Assembly: GCA_025786725.1 (NCBI GenBank)
Contig: JAHLTZ010000034.1
Span: forward strand, 124,001-188,000
Length of the DNA stretch: 64,000 nt
From: Syncephalis fuscata
Taxonomy: Eukaryota; Zoopagomycota; Zoopagomycetes; Zoopagales; Piptocephalidaceae
Direction of reading: 5' to 3'
Shown piece by piece: positions 33,867 through 47,300 of the stretch (positions within the stretch are counted from its first letter, which is position 1; each line of letters begins with the position of its first letter). A program made the position numbers and the translations under genes. Under the pieces are notes generated by a model. It searched no databases, was not told where the DNA came from, and worked only from the letters and a program-made list of their open reading frames with translations.

Positions 33867-36699
33867 TTAGCCATCTAACTTTTTTATTAAATCATCGCGT
33901 TGTTGTTCTCTGCATCGTGTACGCAGTCCACCCAACATTACACCCATGCCATGCATCTGTGGATTGTATTGATACAGTTTCACCGTTTTTACAGCCTTAT
34001 CAAGTTCGCCGTGTCGCATATAAGCCTCTACTAAAGCAGCACCATTATTGCCATTTACTTTTACACCATCTATCTTCGTAGCTATATGCCATATGTTATT
34101 TGTCTCTTTAACAGTAAGTCCTCGACCCGATAGATCCAAGAGTACTGACAGCAATGCATTATCTATTTTTGCTGCAGATTCAGCTGAAGTAGATAGCTCG
34201 GTCCGCATACGTTGCCAAAATGCATATCCTTCTTTATCTTGACCAGCACGGGCATATGCTTGTACCATCGCCGTAATAATATGTGGCGTTATTGGAATCT
34301 GCTTTTCTAGATCTTTCTCGTTCTTTAGAGCTAGCAGCTCATCAAACCATTGTTGGGCCAGTGATAATTCTCGTTGTCGAGCAAAGACCAGTAAAGCAAT
34401 AGCGTAGTTTTGTTCACCTAATAAATAGCCATCACTTTCAAGTTCCTTTCTTACTGTGCATATATCCTCGACAGATAAACGCTGTGCGGCCGCAATCATA
34501 TGTGCCGTCCATGCATCACGCTTAGGCACTGGTAAATGCATTTCTTCACGTGCCCGTTTATAAATACGTCGTACTTGATCTAAATCTCCCTTTTGGGCAT
34601 AGCCTAATGCTAATGCATGGACCACCCGATAGGATAGATCCGGAGACGGTAATGAATGTGACGTTTTTATATAGACGGCTAGCTGTTCTTCTGCTTCATC
34701 TAGACGTCCTTTAGTCGATAGTGCTTGTAATTGTGCGGCTATTACCCATATATCGCTGAAAGCACCGCGATCTAATGCTTCAGTTGCTATCTCTAAGGCT
34801 TTTTCTGGCTTTTGCCATGCCAAATAGACGCGCATCATTGGTGCCACTAAAAATTCATGATAAATACCCCATTGCTTAACCAACTCCATGTATAGCTGTT
34901 CTGCCATACTAAAATAGTGCTTATGACCACGTCGGCCATACGCATCGATCAATGTACCGGCCGTTTGAGCATGAGGCCACAGCGTACATATAACCGTTTT
35001 ATGCCTGTCTCTTTCTTCGTCCTCTTCTTCTTCTTCCATACGTGTATTGTATAACTCAACATCATCTTCATCACGTAAACGTATAGCAACTAGCTCTCCT
35101 TTTGGTCCAGTAATTACCGTATTGGATGTTGATGACGTTGTTTGTTGCTGTTCTTGTCGCCGTAATGTATCGATAAGCATTTCGTCAAGTACCTGCCTTG
35201 CACTAGTCAATTGCTTTCGCACGATGTGAGAATGAATCATTGCCGAATAGATTAAAACTTGCCGTCCATCTGTATGACCATCCTGTCGACATGTATTATA
35301 TACACTTTCGGCTTTAAGATGGTGTCCATGACTGGCCAATCGCTCAATTAACAATCGATTGGCCGCTGCATGTGGTAAACGATTTGTGGCCACCTCTGCC
35401 TCGAATATATTCCATGCCACAAGTACTCGCTTATCTAATGTCCATTGACTAGATTCAGGCTCTGCCACTGCTTGTTGTAGTAATAAATGGAGTAGACGTG
35501 ATACTGAACGACGATTGGGCTGTCCACCAGCCTCGATAGTTTCTGTGTATAGTTTATAGATTACGGAGAGCGAATAGGGTGGGCGTAGTGTACTGCCGGT
35601 TAATAGCTTTTCTCCCAACGAGCCTGGCATAACAAAACCATCTCGCCGGGCTTTGTCTAAAAGACGTGTGGCCATAGGCGGTACACGGAAGGCTGTCCAT
35701 TCAAGTAGTGCACACCAAGCAGAACTTGATAGTCGAATGGATGGTGACAGTGCACCCAATATTAGACGACGTAATGGCGTCATACCACGAGCCGGATGTT
35801 TCATACTTAGTGTTGTTGCCAATTGATCAGTATCATCGCCATCTTCATTTTCTTGGTCTTGCTGTTCATTCTTGTCGTCGTCGTCTTCTTGTTGTTGTTT
35901 GGGCTGCTTCATTAAGCGTGGGTCAATTTGAGCAGCAGCCATAATCGTCTCTTCAATGGCCACACCACGCATAGCAGTCATATTTGACATCATACGGTGA
36001 GAGATACGGCTACTAATAAGAAGAATACGCAGTGGTCGACCTCGCCCTTGTTCTCGTTGCATCCATATGGCTATCAGTTCCCATTAAATAGCTGTACTTT
36101 GTATTTAAATAAAGCGTCAAGAAAGCAATCAAATAATGATCTTTCCGTTACTTCATCTGAGCTATTGAATGTTACATTATGATAAGTCGATGAAGCATTT
36201 AAATGCATTAGTCGGAAAGTTTTTTCCATTAATTTTGTTGGTGTTTTACGTAATTGATAATTTGCCATGAATGGCTGCATTGCCTCCCAAACCATTGAAG
36301 GATCCCGCTCTCTTAGTCCAATTCTCCATGCTCGGTATCTTCTTCTTCTTTCAATCTACCCTCTGGTTTAACGGATAAAATTGATGATAATTGTGTATTA
36401 ATACGTTTTTTTGCAAATTTATGAGTATTCGTATTTTTTGTAGTAACGCTATAGTCAGTTGACGCTGTTTTCTCTATTATATTATTCGTTTTTACGCAGT
36501 TAATCGTCGACGTAGTATTATCAAAGAAGGGTGGCGATTCATGTGTTGAGCGATTATCATAAGCACGAATAGTGGACTGTACTGTGAACTGTCGTTGAAG
36601 ATTACTGCGTCCTACAATAGACGCGCGTGTTTTTGTAAAGTATATTGGTCGCTGAGTTAAGTGACGCGGCTTTGAAGTACATAATATAGATCGGTACAT
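33867..36699 (-). CDS. Pentatricopeptide-repeat protein, probably mitochondrial
   Basis: The main ORF (33867-36062, about 730 aa) is built of tandem PPR-type helical pairs, for example LLIERLASHGHHLKAESVYN, GTLIDAYGRRGHKHYFSMAE and LALGYAQKGDLDQVRRIYKR. Upstream, same-strand pieces continue it: 36074-36330 (RIGLRERDPSMVWEAMQPF) and 36313-36699, whose N-terminus (MYRSILCTSKPRHLTQR) looks like a mitochondrial presequence. One missing A near 36087 would fuse the second and third pieces (VQLF-x-WELIAIW). The first junction, near 36320-36350, needs an intron or another missing base that I could not fix. An internal acidic linker lies around residues 65-80. PPR proteins bind organellar RNA; the target is unknown. 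Confidence 0.8.
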
Positions 36700-38387
36700 T
36701 CCTTAAAGCTAAGAACTACAACGTAGCTCTGACCAACCACTTATACTTTTGTAAAAGAGATTCTAGCAAAATACAATTGTCAAAAAAGTTAAAAACTGAT
36801 TACTATAAAAGTAATAAATCTTAAAAAAGTCGCATTTTTAATATTTAATTAGAATTATTTTACTTTGGCTAAATTTAATGCAAGTATTATCAAATACTAA
36901 CAAGCTTTATTATAGGTCATTCGACTAGTACAACGCTAGTGATGTGTTTATTATTTTACTCCAAGTAGAATAGTAGCATGCTGTCATATATTCTATCTAG
37001 TTTATTAGTTAAATAAAATATTACAGCTAGTTACATTTAATACAGCACATTAACACGCCATTTTAACAATGATATCGCAATTTATTTAGATTATCTTCAA
37101 TTCATTAATATTTTAGAATAGTTTGGGTCAAAAGAGTATGAATAATTGAAATACAAATGAAAGAGTTGCTCAAGTAGTGGAACAAAATAAAGAGTAAAAC
37201 TAATTGTATAAATAAATACAACTATAGAATAGTGTCAACAGTAGAGTACTGTACATAATAAAGAAAATAGACAACATGCAGTATAGATAAGCATATTTAT
37301 AGAACATGTTAACAGTAAAACAACAATAGCAGAAACAAAAAGATATTCTAAATGAATTACTATATAAAAACTATCGCCGCATAACACTAACACCTTACTA
37401 ATATAAATTAATTACACATTCATCTATAAATATGTAATGTGCTGTTACACGATTTAGCCATAGGGTGTCTATTAATCTATTGGTTCTATAGAAACTGTGA
37501 TGCTGCATCATTCGAATTTTATCACTGTTTTCATCGACAATTGCCATCCTCAATATCTGCATGCACATAGGGTGCTCAACTCTGATGCAACAGTAACGTT
37601 AATGCATTGAATCTGTACTTTTACTCAAATGTTTACTGCTATGCATAAACCAGATATAATGCCTCAAGTCGTAGAGCTATATCAATTTACTCATCCATAC
37701 ATCCTATTGACACTACAGGCTATCTACAATAATAAATAGGGTGTTTTAGCGTCATACTAACAGTCATTGATACAAATACCATTGCTAACCATTTATTACC
37801 GGTGTTAACTGTTGACTCTTGTATAGCAATAATTTGACAATGACATCCTATAGCTATAATACTGTTACATAGTGCAAAACTACTAATGAAACAAATGTTT
37901 ACAAACTGATGCATTTGAAAACTTCGTTTGATTATACTAATAATGGCTTATTGTCGATATACACACCGTATAAATAAACTGAAACATATTGAGACTTGGA
38001 CATATGACAGAATTAAATTCAAAGACATTTTTGCAGTTTATGGACAAGTAGTACCACCAAGGCCATTCATCCATTGTACTCATTATCCTTAATTGCTTCT
38101 AACATGCAAATTCCTGGTAGGCCATTTAAAAGTACTCAATATTACTTTGACTACTAAAAAAACCTGTATCATCCCGGCTGTGGTGATTATCCCCCCACGT
38201 CTCTACTATTCATTATTTAAACCAGATTAGCCGTTTCAATATAGCACACGCTCTCCACTTCTTCCGCTTTTATAATCGCACATAACAACGAGCAGACGTT
38301 ATTTTATAAAGACACTTGGTATATCTATTCCAGAAATAACTCCGTTTTATTTTTCTTCTTTTTCTTTTGTACTGGTTGCTTATCAAT
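36700..38387. other. 1.7-kb intergenic region, no gene seen
   Basis: Divergent spacer between the PPR gene and VIP1. It contains a 50-codon ORF from about 37943 with some charged residues, too short to support, and pyrimidine-rich DNA (TTTTTCTTCTTTTTCTTTTG) just before the VIP1 ATG, a likely core-promoter feature. Confidence 0.5.
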
Positions 38388-40017
38388 ATGGAAGAAGCAT
38401 TACTGTCCAGGAATGGCATGGTAGTGGCTGCTACCACCTCTCATGGCCATTACCACAGTAGCCATCACAGCGCTTTGCATGGCAGTAGCAATGGCATTAA
38501 CAAAGATAGTGACGACGCATCTGTGCCATCTACCGCAGCTGCCAGTTCTCATTCCTTCACTGCCCAGCAACCACAAGAATATGTACTATCACCAACATCC
38601 ATGACATTTAATACGCCCAAGTGTAGGTCGCTAGTGTTACATTGAAACAAATGAATAGCCATAACAATACGGTGATTATTTAGATACTATCGGTGTATGT
38701 GCCATGCATAAAAAAGCCCGGTCCAAACCGATGCAGAGTATTCTAACTCGATTATGTAATAGTGGACATTTTGATGTTGTTTATTTCGACGAGACAGCAA
38801 TTCTAAACGATGGTAAATAGCCGTGCCACTTTACAGTGATGGGATCACTATTACTATTATGCTATAGCTTACTTTATTCAATAGAGGTGGATACTTGGCC
38901 CAGATGTGATTTTCTTATTGCATTCTACTCGGAAGGATTTCCGCTGGAGAAAGCAATTACCTACGCAGAGAGATATCAGCCGTACTGTGTCAATGATCTG
39001 CGATTACAGCAAGCGCTATTTGATCGTCGACTTGTGATGCGTATCCTCGATGCCAATGGTATTCCTACTCCACCGCGCATTATTGTGGTTCGTGACCAGG
39101 GACCGGTAGCAACGAAAGAACTGGCCGATAGACTTCGACGTCGTTATGGCGTTGAACTATGTGGGAAAAGAGCGGCACTCCCACAATATGTTGTTACAGC
39201 GCCCCATTCTGAAGAAGGCGACAAAGAAGCAGCCTCGGGGGTAGAGACTGATGCAAATACGCAATCTACAGATGATGTTAGTGGATTTGCTCAACTAGAT
39301 GAGGATACCATTCGATGGGATGGTCAAATCATGCGCAAACCATTTGTAGAAAAACCGGTAGATGGTGATAATCACAATGTGCGTATCTACTATTCAAGTA
39401 AAGATGGTGGCGGTGCTCGTTGCTTGTTTCGTAAAATAGCCAATAAATCAAGCGAGTTTAGACCGGAAATCAGCCAAGTACGCACCGATGACTCTTATAT
39501 ATACGAGGTAACAACAATCATTTATTCATTAATAGTATTATTAATAACGGCAATTGAATAGAAATTTATGCAAGTAAATAAAGCAGAGGATGTTAAAGTA
39601 TATACCGCCGGTGCAAGCTATGCTCATGCCGAGACACGCAAGTAAGTATCCAGTATAGTATCTGTCTCACTATAGCTACTAAGCATGCAACTATACAGAT
39701 CCCCTGTAGTAGATGGCACTGTAGTAAGGAATCCAGATGGTAAAGAAATACGCCATACCACACCACTTACGCCAACGGAAAAGGAAATCGCCCGTAAAGT
39801 ATGTAGGGCATTTGGTCAAACCATTTGTGGATTTGATATGCTCCGTGTGGGCGATCAGTCATTTGTTATTGATGTTAATGGCTGGTCATTTGTTAAGGGA
39901 AATGAGGCATATTATGATCGATGTGCATCTATTCTACAACAAATGTTTTTACGTGCTGCACATCAACGCCGTTACTCTCTTTCATTGCCCAAGGGAACCG
40001 GTCTTGACAATCTTTAG
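38388..40017 (+). CDS. VIP1: PPIP5K/VIP1-type inositol pyrophosphate kinase, kinase domain only
   Basis: Makes 1-diphosphoinositol phosphates (1-IP7, IP8). Exons 38388-38622, 38684-38812, 38885-39507, 39562-39641, 39699-40017; 461 aa, all phases intact. After a low-complexity N-terminus (His/Ser-rich) come [17 protein letters not shown] and FDVVYFDE of the pre-ATP-grasp region, then [77 protein letters not shown] and [19 protein letters not shown] with the metal-binding Asp and Asn. The histidine-acid-phosphatase half found in typical VIP1/PPIP5K (over 1,000 aa) is absent: a stop at 40015-40017 is followed by AT-rich DNA and the convergent APC4 gene. Confidence 0.92.
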
Positions 40018-40106
40018 CTTTACTGTTTATTTAACCTTAATTTTACATCTTAGTGCATAATAAATTGTGACTAATTATCAATCAATATAAATTAAATGAT
40101 GGTTTA

Positions 40107-43100
40107 TTACATATTTTCATTATTTTCGTTTTCATTATTGTTATCATTCTCATCGTTATTGCTATCATAAGATGTATCCATATCATGATCAGTGGGATTT
40201 GCTGTGTTGTCGTCATCTACATCCATGGCATAGATACGAACTCGTCGTCCATCATCGTTAATGGAGGCAATAACACGTCTTCCCTCGTGTCCATTAACGG
40301 CTAATCGACTAGTACTGGCTATTGGTTGATCGTTAGTGGTAGAGGTGGACGTGTTCACTACAGGTCCTGTCTGTCTATCTATAAATCTGGCTCGATCAAA
40401 TCGACAAATTTGTCGGTCAAATGACTAGTTGCGTCGATTCATTAGAACGAACAAATATCCACCATCTATAACTACTTACTACAGTATCTAATGCACTAGA
40501 TAGAATATTGTGAGGCCATTGTTTAACTGGTAGATCAGCCACTGAGACTGAGTAATAGTTCAAATCTAGAAAATAGCTTGTAACTAAATAGCGTTCTATA
40601 ATCAATACATTAATTAGTATTTACACATTATATTTATATGTCTCTATTTACCTTGATAATTCTCTTTTAGTAGTTCAACTCGTAAACAAAGTGTCTCATC
40701 ATCAAAGAACTGCATGTCCAGTACTCTTATTCGTGGTTGTTTATCAGTTACTATGGTTGCTGTATCTGATACACATGCTGATAAAGGAATTCGCGCTACT
40801 TGAATAGATGTTGTAGTATTCAATATATCTTCTATAATTAAATCAGAAGCAAATGCATCTAAGATAGAATTTGATGTTGTAGTTTTAACTCCTGGACATA
40901 GTTTATGAGCACAAGGTATTTTGATAATCCATACTAATTAATAGTTATTGTAATTAGCTAATATATTGTATTATATTCATTATACTTGCCTGCATCATCT
41001 ATAGTTGAAGCATGATGACGATTAAACACAGTAGTTGTTGGTGAATTGTTATAATAAGCAACAAAACAAGCATAATCCTCTTTAACTGTCTAATGATCAA
41101 TATACATCAATAATAATTAACATTATTAATATATATATATATATATGCTTTAATAGGTTACCTGATCCTTAATGACTCGTAATGTACATAGTGAATTAGA
41201 TTTAATATCTTGTTGAGCAATAACCAGTGTAGATGTTAATTGAATACTACTATTAATAGCATCTGAACATAGATTAAATATTTCCGTCATATGTCGTGTT
41301 ACTTTATCAAATCCACTGGTTAATTTCGCATTATTATTCTCGTCTATTTTATGAAAGAATACATAAAGTTGATCAGTACCACGTCGTATTTCTCTAAATG
41401 GATCATCATCTTCATCCATATCAGTGCCACTTTCTTTAGTATATTGTTCTCCTGCTAGTGATTCTTTTAAAAATGTTTGTACTAGTGCTTGTTTAACTCT
41501 AATTGGTCGTTGTTCTTTATGTTGCTTTTCCATATTCATAATGGTAGAGGCTATTAATGTTAGATTAATATTAGTATTAGATATGGTATACTACAAATGA
41601 CTTGCCATATTCAATCCATGTCATAAACTCATTAAAACAATCCAATTCTTTATCTACATTTTCTACTAGTTGCTTTACTTGATCCATAAACTCTTCTATT
41701 GCTTTAAGACTGCGTTCAATCTCTGCTGCACTAAGGCCAAGTGGGCCATATCGCTCATTCCTAATTAATAATACATTGATTAACACATAAACACACACAC
41801 ATATATATACATATATACATCTATATATAATAAATGGTTATTACCATAGTGCAAATGTTTCTAATCGTCGTGCTGTTATCTTAAGTCGATCAACCATTGT
41901 TATCAACTTCTGCTTAATAAGTGTTTGCATTGTTTCAAGTGATTTTTGTCCAGTTGATCGCCACCGTTTAAGGCTCTATTATATAAATCATTTATAAATA
42001 TACTTTTATTATTTACAATAGCCAGTAACTTACATGTTCGGTTAGATTCTGTTCAAAGAATTGTTCAAATGCATCACTGAATGAGAAAGATGCCATAAAA
42101 TATAGAAATGCTCTCTTGGTGTATATTCATCTATTATATATGAATATGTATATATATTTATATAGTTATTATTACATTCATTATTATATAAATACTAGCT
42201 ATATAGTATATTAAATACCTCCATGTCTCCAAAGTAAACTAGCCAATACTCGAACTTGTTCATCAATAGATCGTCGATACGTATGATATGCATCCTTTAA
42301 TGACCGACAAATATTCTTAACTTCATTTAGTGTGGTATCTGTACACGTAAACATTGCCTCAATCATGGCCAGTTCATTGGCATATTTACCAATACAATCA
42401 AGTGAAAACCGTTGTAATTCAATACTTCGTGTAGATTCAGTGACTTGAGTAGTCAGTAGTAATAAATATGAAAGTGCCTCATTATCCATATAAACACCTA
42501 ATACACTCTATTATTTCATTATAATTATTATTGATACAGTATAATACATTTTGATATTGAATTTACCTGAATTCGTTGATGCCCAATAGCGCCAATATCC
42601 ATTAATCCATTAATACTATTACGTTAATATTAAGATTAGTCCTATTAGCAATTATATAATATAATATATCGCATTTATACATACTTTAATCGTGTCCATC
42701 CACCAGCATCAACAATGGCCAGTAAACTGTAAGGTTGCGGTGTATAAGCATCCAAATCCGATGGTAAAGTTGTCCATCCAAAATAAGCGGCCATATCATT
42801 TCTTTTAGCCTTTTTAGCCAAATCTCTAATATAATAATCAATAGTAATTATTATTATATTTACTATATCGACATCTAATCCTACTTTATGATTTCTGAAC
42901 GATCTGACGGCCAATCTGATACCAGTGATTGAGTACGTAATATATCTAACATTTCCAATTTATTTCGATTTACTTTAAATTTCTAAATAATTTATGAGTA
43001 CTACTATGGCTAGTATAAACGGTATTAATCTAACTTACTGGAACTGCTTTAACTGCCCAGTAGACACCAATAACACTCGAGGTAGATGGTCGATTAGAGT

Positions 43101-43791
43101 GGGGTTTAGACGATGAACGATATGTATCAAGTGTTGTAGCTACTGTTGTAGTTGTTGCTTCATCAAGTGGCCTTAATTCACGAATAAGTTTACCATTATG
43201 GATAGTAAATAACTTTATTGTGCCATCAGTATAACCAGCCACCAATATCTGACCTAGTTAGATGTGTATCAATCAAATCGTTACTATATTAACGGCATTA
43301 AATAAGACTTGGTAAAGTAACTAACCATCTGGACGCCAATTAATACAAGCAATCTGAACCTTATCCGATTCAGAAGGCAGTGACCAAACACGCGACCATG
43401 AAATGCGTGACACCACTAAATCGCCACGTGTATGCACCATAGCCAATACATCAAGTGTAGGACACCAACTAGCCATAAGAATAGGATCCGATAGTGACCG
43501 TTCCGAATACAAATGGAAATGCCGAGCAGTATCTGGATTAGCCGCTTTTAATAGCATTCTACCACTTGTATCCACTGCTGTAGATAATAAGGATGTATTT
43601 GTTGGTGGTGGTAGTTTAACTGAACGCGACATTCCTTTAGTTGTACGAAGCCGTTTAACTTTTCTACCTTCTTCATCGTTACCAATAACACCAAGTGTAT
43701 CGTTAATAGACTCATAGCCTACTTCTGTATCGCTATCGATATCTGGTGGGGGAGAACCCACAAGAAATACCACGTCGTCTGTTCTATCCAT
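40107..43791 (-). CDS. APC4: Anaphase-promoting complex subunit 4
   Basis: Scaffold subunit of the APC/C ubiquitin ligase. Fourteen exons (43326-43791, 43039-43253, 42885-42982, 42685-42825, 42567-42615, 42219-42507, 42034-42130, 41845-41975, 41606-41760, 41162-41550, 40990-41089, 40652-40933, 40480-40595, 40107-40424), about 948 aa. The N-terminal WD40-like part includes ACINWRPDGQILVAGYTDG. The helical APC4 domain includes ASFSFSDAFEQFFEQNL and TARRLETFALWNERYGP. A C-terminal WD-like return and an acidic Asn-rich tail follow. Introns after exons 9 and 11 are GC-AG (GCAAGT). Exon 7 lacks one T near 42096, without which FYIFMASFSF breaks. The N-terminal 100 residues are disordered. Confidence 0.88.
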
Positions 43792-44305
43792 TGAAAATAG
43801 TAGAAAAAGGTTAAAATAATAAACAATGAATTGACATAAAAGATACATCACACACAATACACACACACACAAATGAAGGCCCAGCCTTATTTATTCATAT
43901 ACTTTCACTTTACTTATCACTCTCCACTCACTCAACCTCTTATATATTCTTTATTGTTTCGTGGCTGTTCTATTTGTCTTTGTCTTTATTCGACGTACTC
44001 TTCGTCATTCTATTGATAAATACCGTGATTCTATAAGCTATTGGGTGACTGTTATTGTCAAAGTACTTGGTTAATTAACCTCTTCCAGTAAACAGTACGT
44101 ATTACTTGGCAGCATTCATCTTTATTATGGCTTTATTCTGTGCCTAGCTTGTTCAATCGTGAATTCCCTTCTCTATCGTTACTAATAGTGTTTCTCATCT
44201 GTATTAGCCGCTCTATCTAGGCATCTACAACGCTGTTATTACCTACGTTTGTTTGGGTTGCCTTAAACGAGCGTGTGATTGCCAACGTGGCTGAGGCTAG
44301 ACAGC
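43792..44305. promoter_or_regulatory. Divergent promoter region between APC4 and the HECT gene
   Basis: About 510 bases between two divergent starts. It includes a CA repeat (43853-43872) at the APC4 side. No specific site was recognised. Confidence 0.4.
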
Positions 44306-47300
44306 ATGGAGCAGCCGTCCGGTTCTGCTCCTACCTCTAATGCGGCCACACCGTCGAGTGCATCTCCACCGGCTCAGGAGAGCATAGCAGAGCGGCTAGC
44401 AAATAGGCTTGGTAATCTTTCTTTGACAAAGCACAAGTCGAAATCCAAAGTGACTGAAGAATCAGCCAGTGAGAGTGAGTCTTCTGCAGTTGGTACGGCT
44501 AGCGCGTCTCCGACGTTAAAAAATCATCAAAGATCACAGGATCTATTTAGTGAATTGCCTCCTCTGCCGTTTGAACGTGAATTACCGGCACCGCCACCAG
44601 CTGTAGCGGCCGCGCCTTATCCATCCGATTATGCGGCTGCAGTAATGCGATCTACTTCATCGGCAAACAATTTACGGGCCGATGCACCTAGTGCTGGATT
44701 TACATTTGCACAAGCATCGGCCAGTACTAGTGAAGTTAATAACAATGAAGCTAGTACATCTACTGGCGATAGACATGTTGATATGCCGTATTTGCAACAA
44801 CCACAACAAACTACGATAGAGGATGCACCGTTGCCATCATTACCACCACGACCTAACACAATAGGCAGTAATAGCAGTAGTGGTAGTAACAACAACAATA
44901 ACAACAACAATAACAATACGCGACTGGATGTAAATGTTGCCAATGTAATGTCCACATCTAATCGTTCTAATGGCTTCTATTATCCATCTTCTACTATATC
45001 AACGCCTACAACGGCAGCAGCCACTGTACATGCACATGCACAAGGTAGTGGATTAGCGCGTGTCCATTCAGTGTCACCGCCTAATAATCGGGCTCAATTA
45101 ATACCGCCAACATCTGGATCACCTTTATTACAGACACCACAACATCAACAAGTACTACGAACAAGGCCTGCATCATCCGTTGGTCTAACCAATGTGTCAT
45201 CTCTGCCAAACCCACCTCATTCGGCCCCTGCCTTTTCAGATCATTCAAGTACGCCACCACCACTTCAAGTGGCACCCACACCACGTCCTATGTCCTATAC
45301 TGCATCCAATACCACAGCATCCATGGGCAATACATTCCTGCCCGAGGGATCATCTGGATCGACTGAGCCACAAATGGTGATTATTAATATATTATCCATA
45401 AATTATAATACTTATATTGATATGAATGGATTAGGTATTTTGTCGCTGTGCTTTTTGTTACACGTACGTTTATTGACTATTAATTAATGTATAAAAACTA
45501 ATAGAATATTTAGAGAGCTCAAGTACTATGACGTTAATCGATGCTTTTCTTGTACTGTATGTGATACCGTTAATGATTTAGATGTTCACATTTCTAGTCG
45601 AAATCAATGTTAGTAACAAACGAGTATTTATATCGATATTAGGTCCTAATAACATAATGTAACTATAATAATATAGCTATTCGACAACAAACATCGCCTC
45701 TAGAATTGGATTGGTTGCAGGCAGGGCCTGGTGATGATGAGGCTGGTTATGCTAGACGCATCTATCTAGCATTCTCCAATTGGGATATTCTTAATGCTTC
45801 ATTTAGTAATGTAATACACAATAGATGAATTGGCTATGTAAAGCTAATGAACTAACCGATTAATAAATAAATAAATGTAGGGGCGAGAAAGTAGTGTAGT
45901 TGATACAGGACTGTTAATGAATGATCTACGTCAAGGTTATCGTATTATTATGTCACAGGTAGGTCTTTATATATGTTAGTAGTCATATTAATTAGTAATT
46001 AACAATTAATATTGAATTAGCCACGAGCTGTTATACGTGCTATGATGAGTGGTATTGATAAATTACTACGACGTATTGGTCGGTAAGTATTTGTATTTGT
46101 ATCTGTATTAATGAAGTAGTTCTAATTATGTATTAGACCTATTCGGACGACTCAAGAATTAAAATTTATTATGATTTTGCTTGAAGTAAGTAGTAATGCA
46201 TAATAGAATTTAATTAATTGTAATGTCTAATAGAATCCGGTATTGAATGCGAGTGGGCATCAACCAAAAGAGGCTGAACAACGACATGCCGTTCATCGTC
46301 GGTTATTTGGTCTAATTGGATTTCTGGCTAATGATTTACACCATTGTCTTGTAAGCTGGTTTAGTCAGTAAGTATCTATTGGTGTTGTTGTACTGGTATC
46401 AATAGAATATTTAACATAAATTATTTAGATTACCTAAAGACGTGTTTTTAGAACGAGTGGAAATGATTAATCGATTTATTACATTTCGACTACAAAATCA
46501 ACATCGATATCAATTAGATCCAAAGAATTTTTCACTTTATGACTCGGATTGGCCAACTTCTGCTGGTGCACGAGTAATGGCGCTATTCTGTATCCTTTTA
46601 CCACTTAATATACTAATACGTGTGGGTGTATGTGTGTTATAGTGACTTAACTTATTATATCTAGTTTCGGCCAACAAACAACGAACAAAAATTGAATTAC
46701 ACGATTTCTACAATACGCTGGCTGATTATATAGATTTACAACGAGATTTTGATTTATGGCGACGAACGACAAAGTAAGTGCTCTATTTACTGTGTAGTAC
46801 GAGTAGTAACTTTTGGTGTATTAGGCGGTTCTGTTTCTGCCAGTATCCGTTCCTATTAAGTATTGGTGCGCGTATGCGTATTATGGAAGTAGAAGCACAG
46901 CGCCAAATGCAACATCTAGCCGATGTAAGTTATTTATTTATATATTTAATGCATATGAATTAATTGTTAATTAATTAAATGTGTTTATGTGTATGTATAT
47001 ACATAGAGTGCGGTGTATAATACACTTTGTGGGCATCAGCCTACTGTACCTTATCTTGTTTTAAGAGTGCGTCGTGAATATTTAATTGAAGATTCATTAA
47101 ATCAGGTGTGTGTGTGTAATGACAATAAAAGTGTATTGTATTAACTTGATTCTTTCTAGTTGGCACAACTTCGACGTGACTTTAAAAAGAAATTACGTAT
47201 AGAATTTGTTGGCGAATTGGGCATCGATGCCGGTGGATTGACCAAAGAGTGGTTCTTATTGTTAGTTCGCGAGTTATTTAGTCCAGATTATGGTATGCAG

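Noticed and set aside
37720-38090. Small ORFs in the PPR-VIP1 spacer, considered as another mobile-element relic
   Set aside because: No Fanzor, RT or transposase motif could be read, and composition matches the spacer.
44629-44955. 108-codon antisense ORF with poly-Leu
   Set aside because: Reverse reading of the poly-Asn/Gln region of the HECT gene.
45377-45513. Single 137-nt intron between HECT exons
   Set aside because: It would leave the wrong phase; two introns flanking a 29-nt exon keep frame and add a Cys-rich motif.
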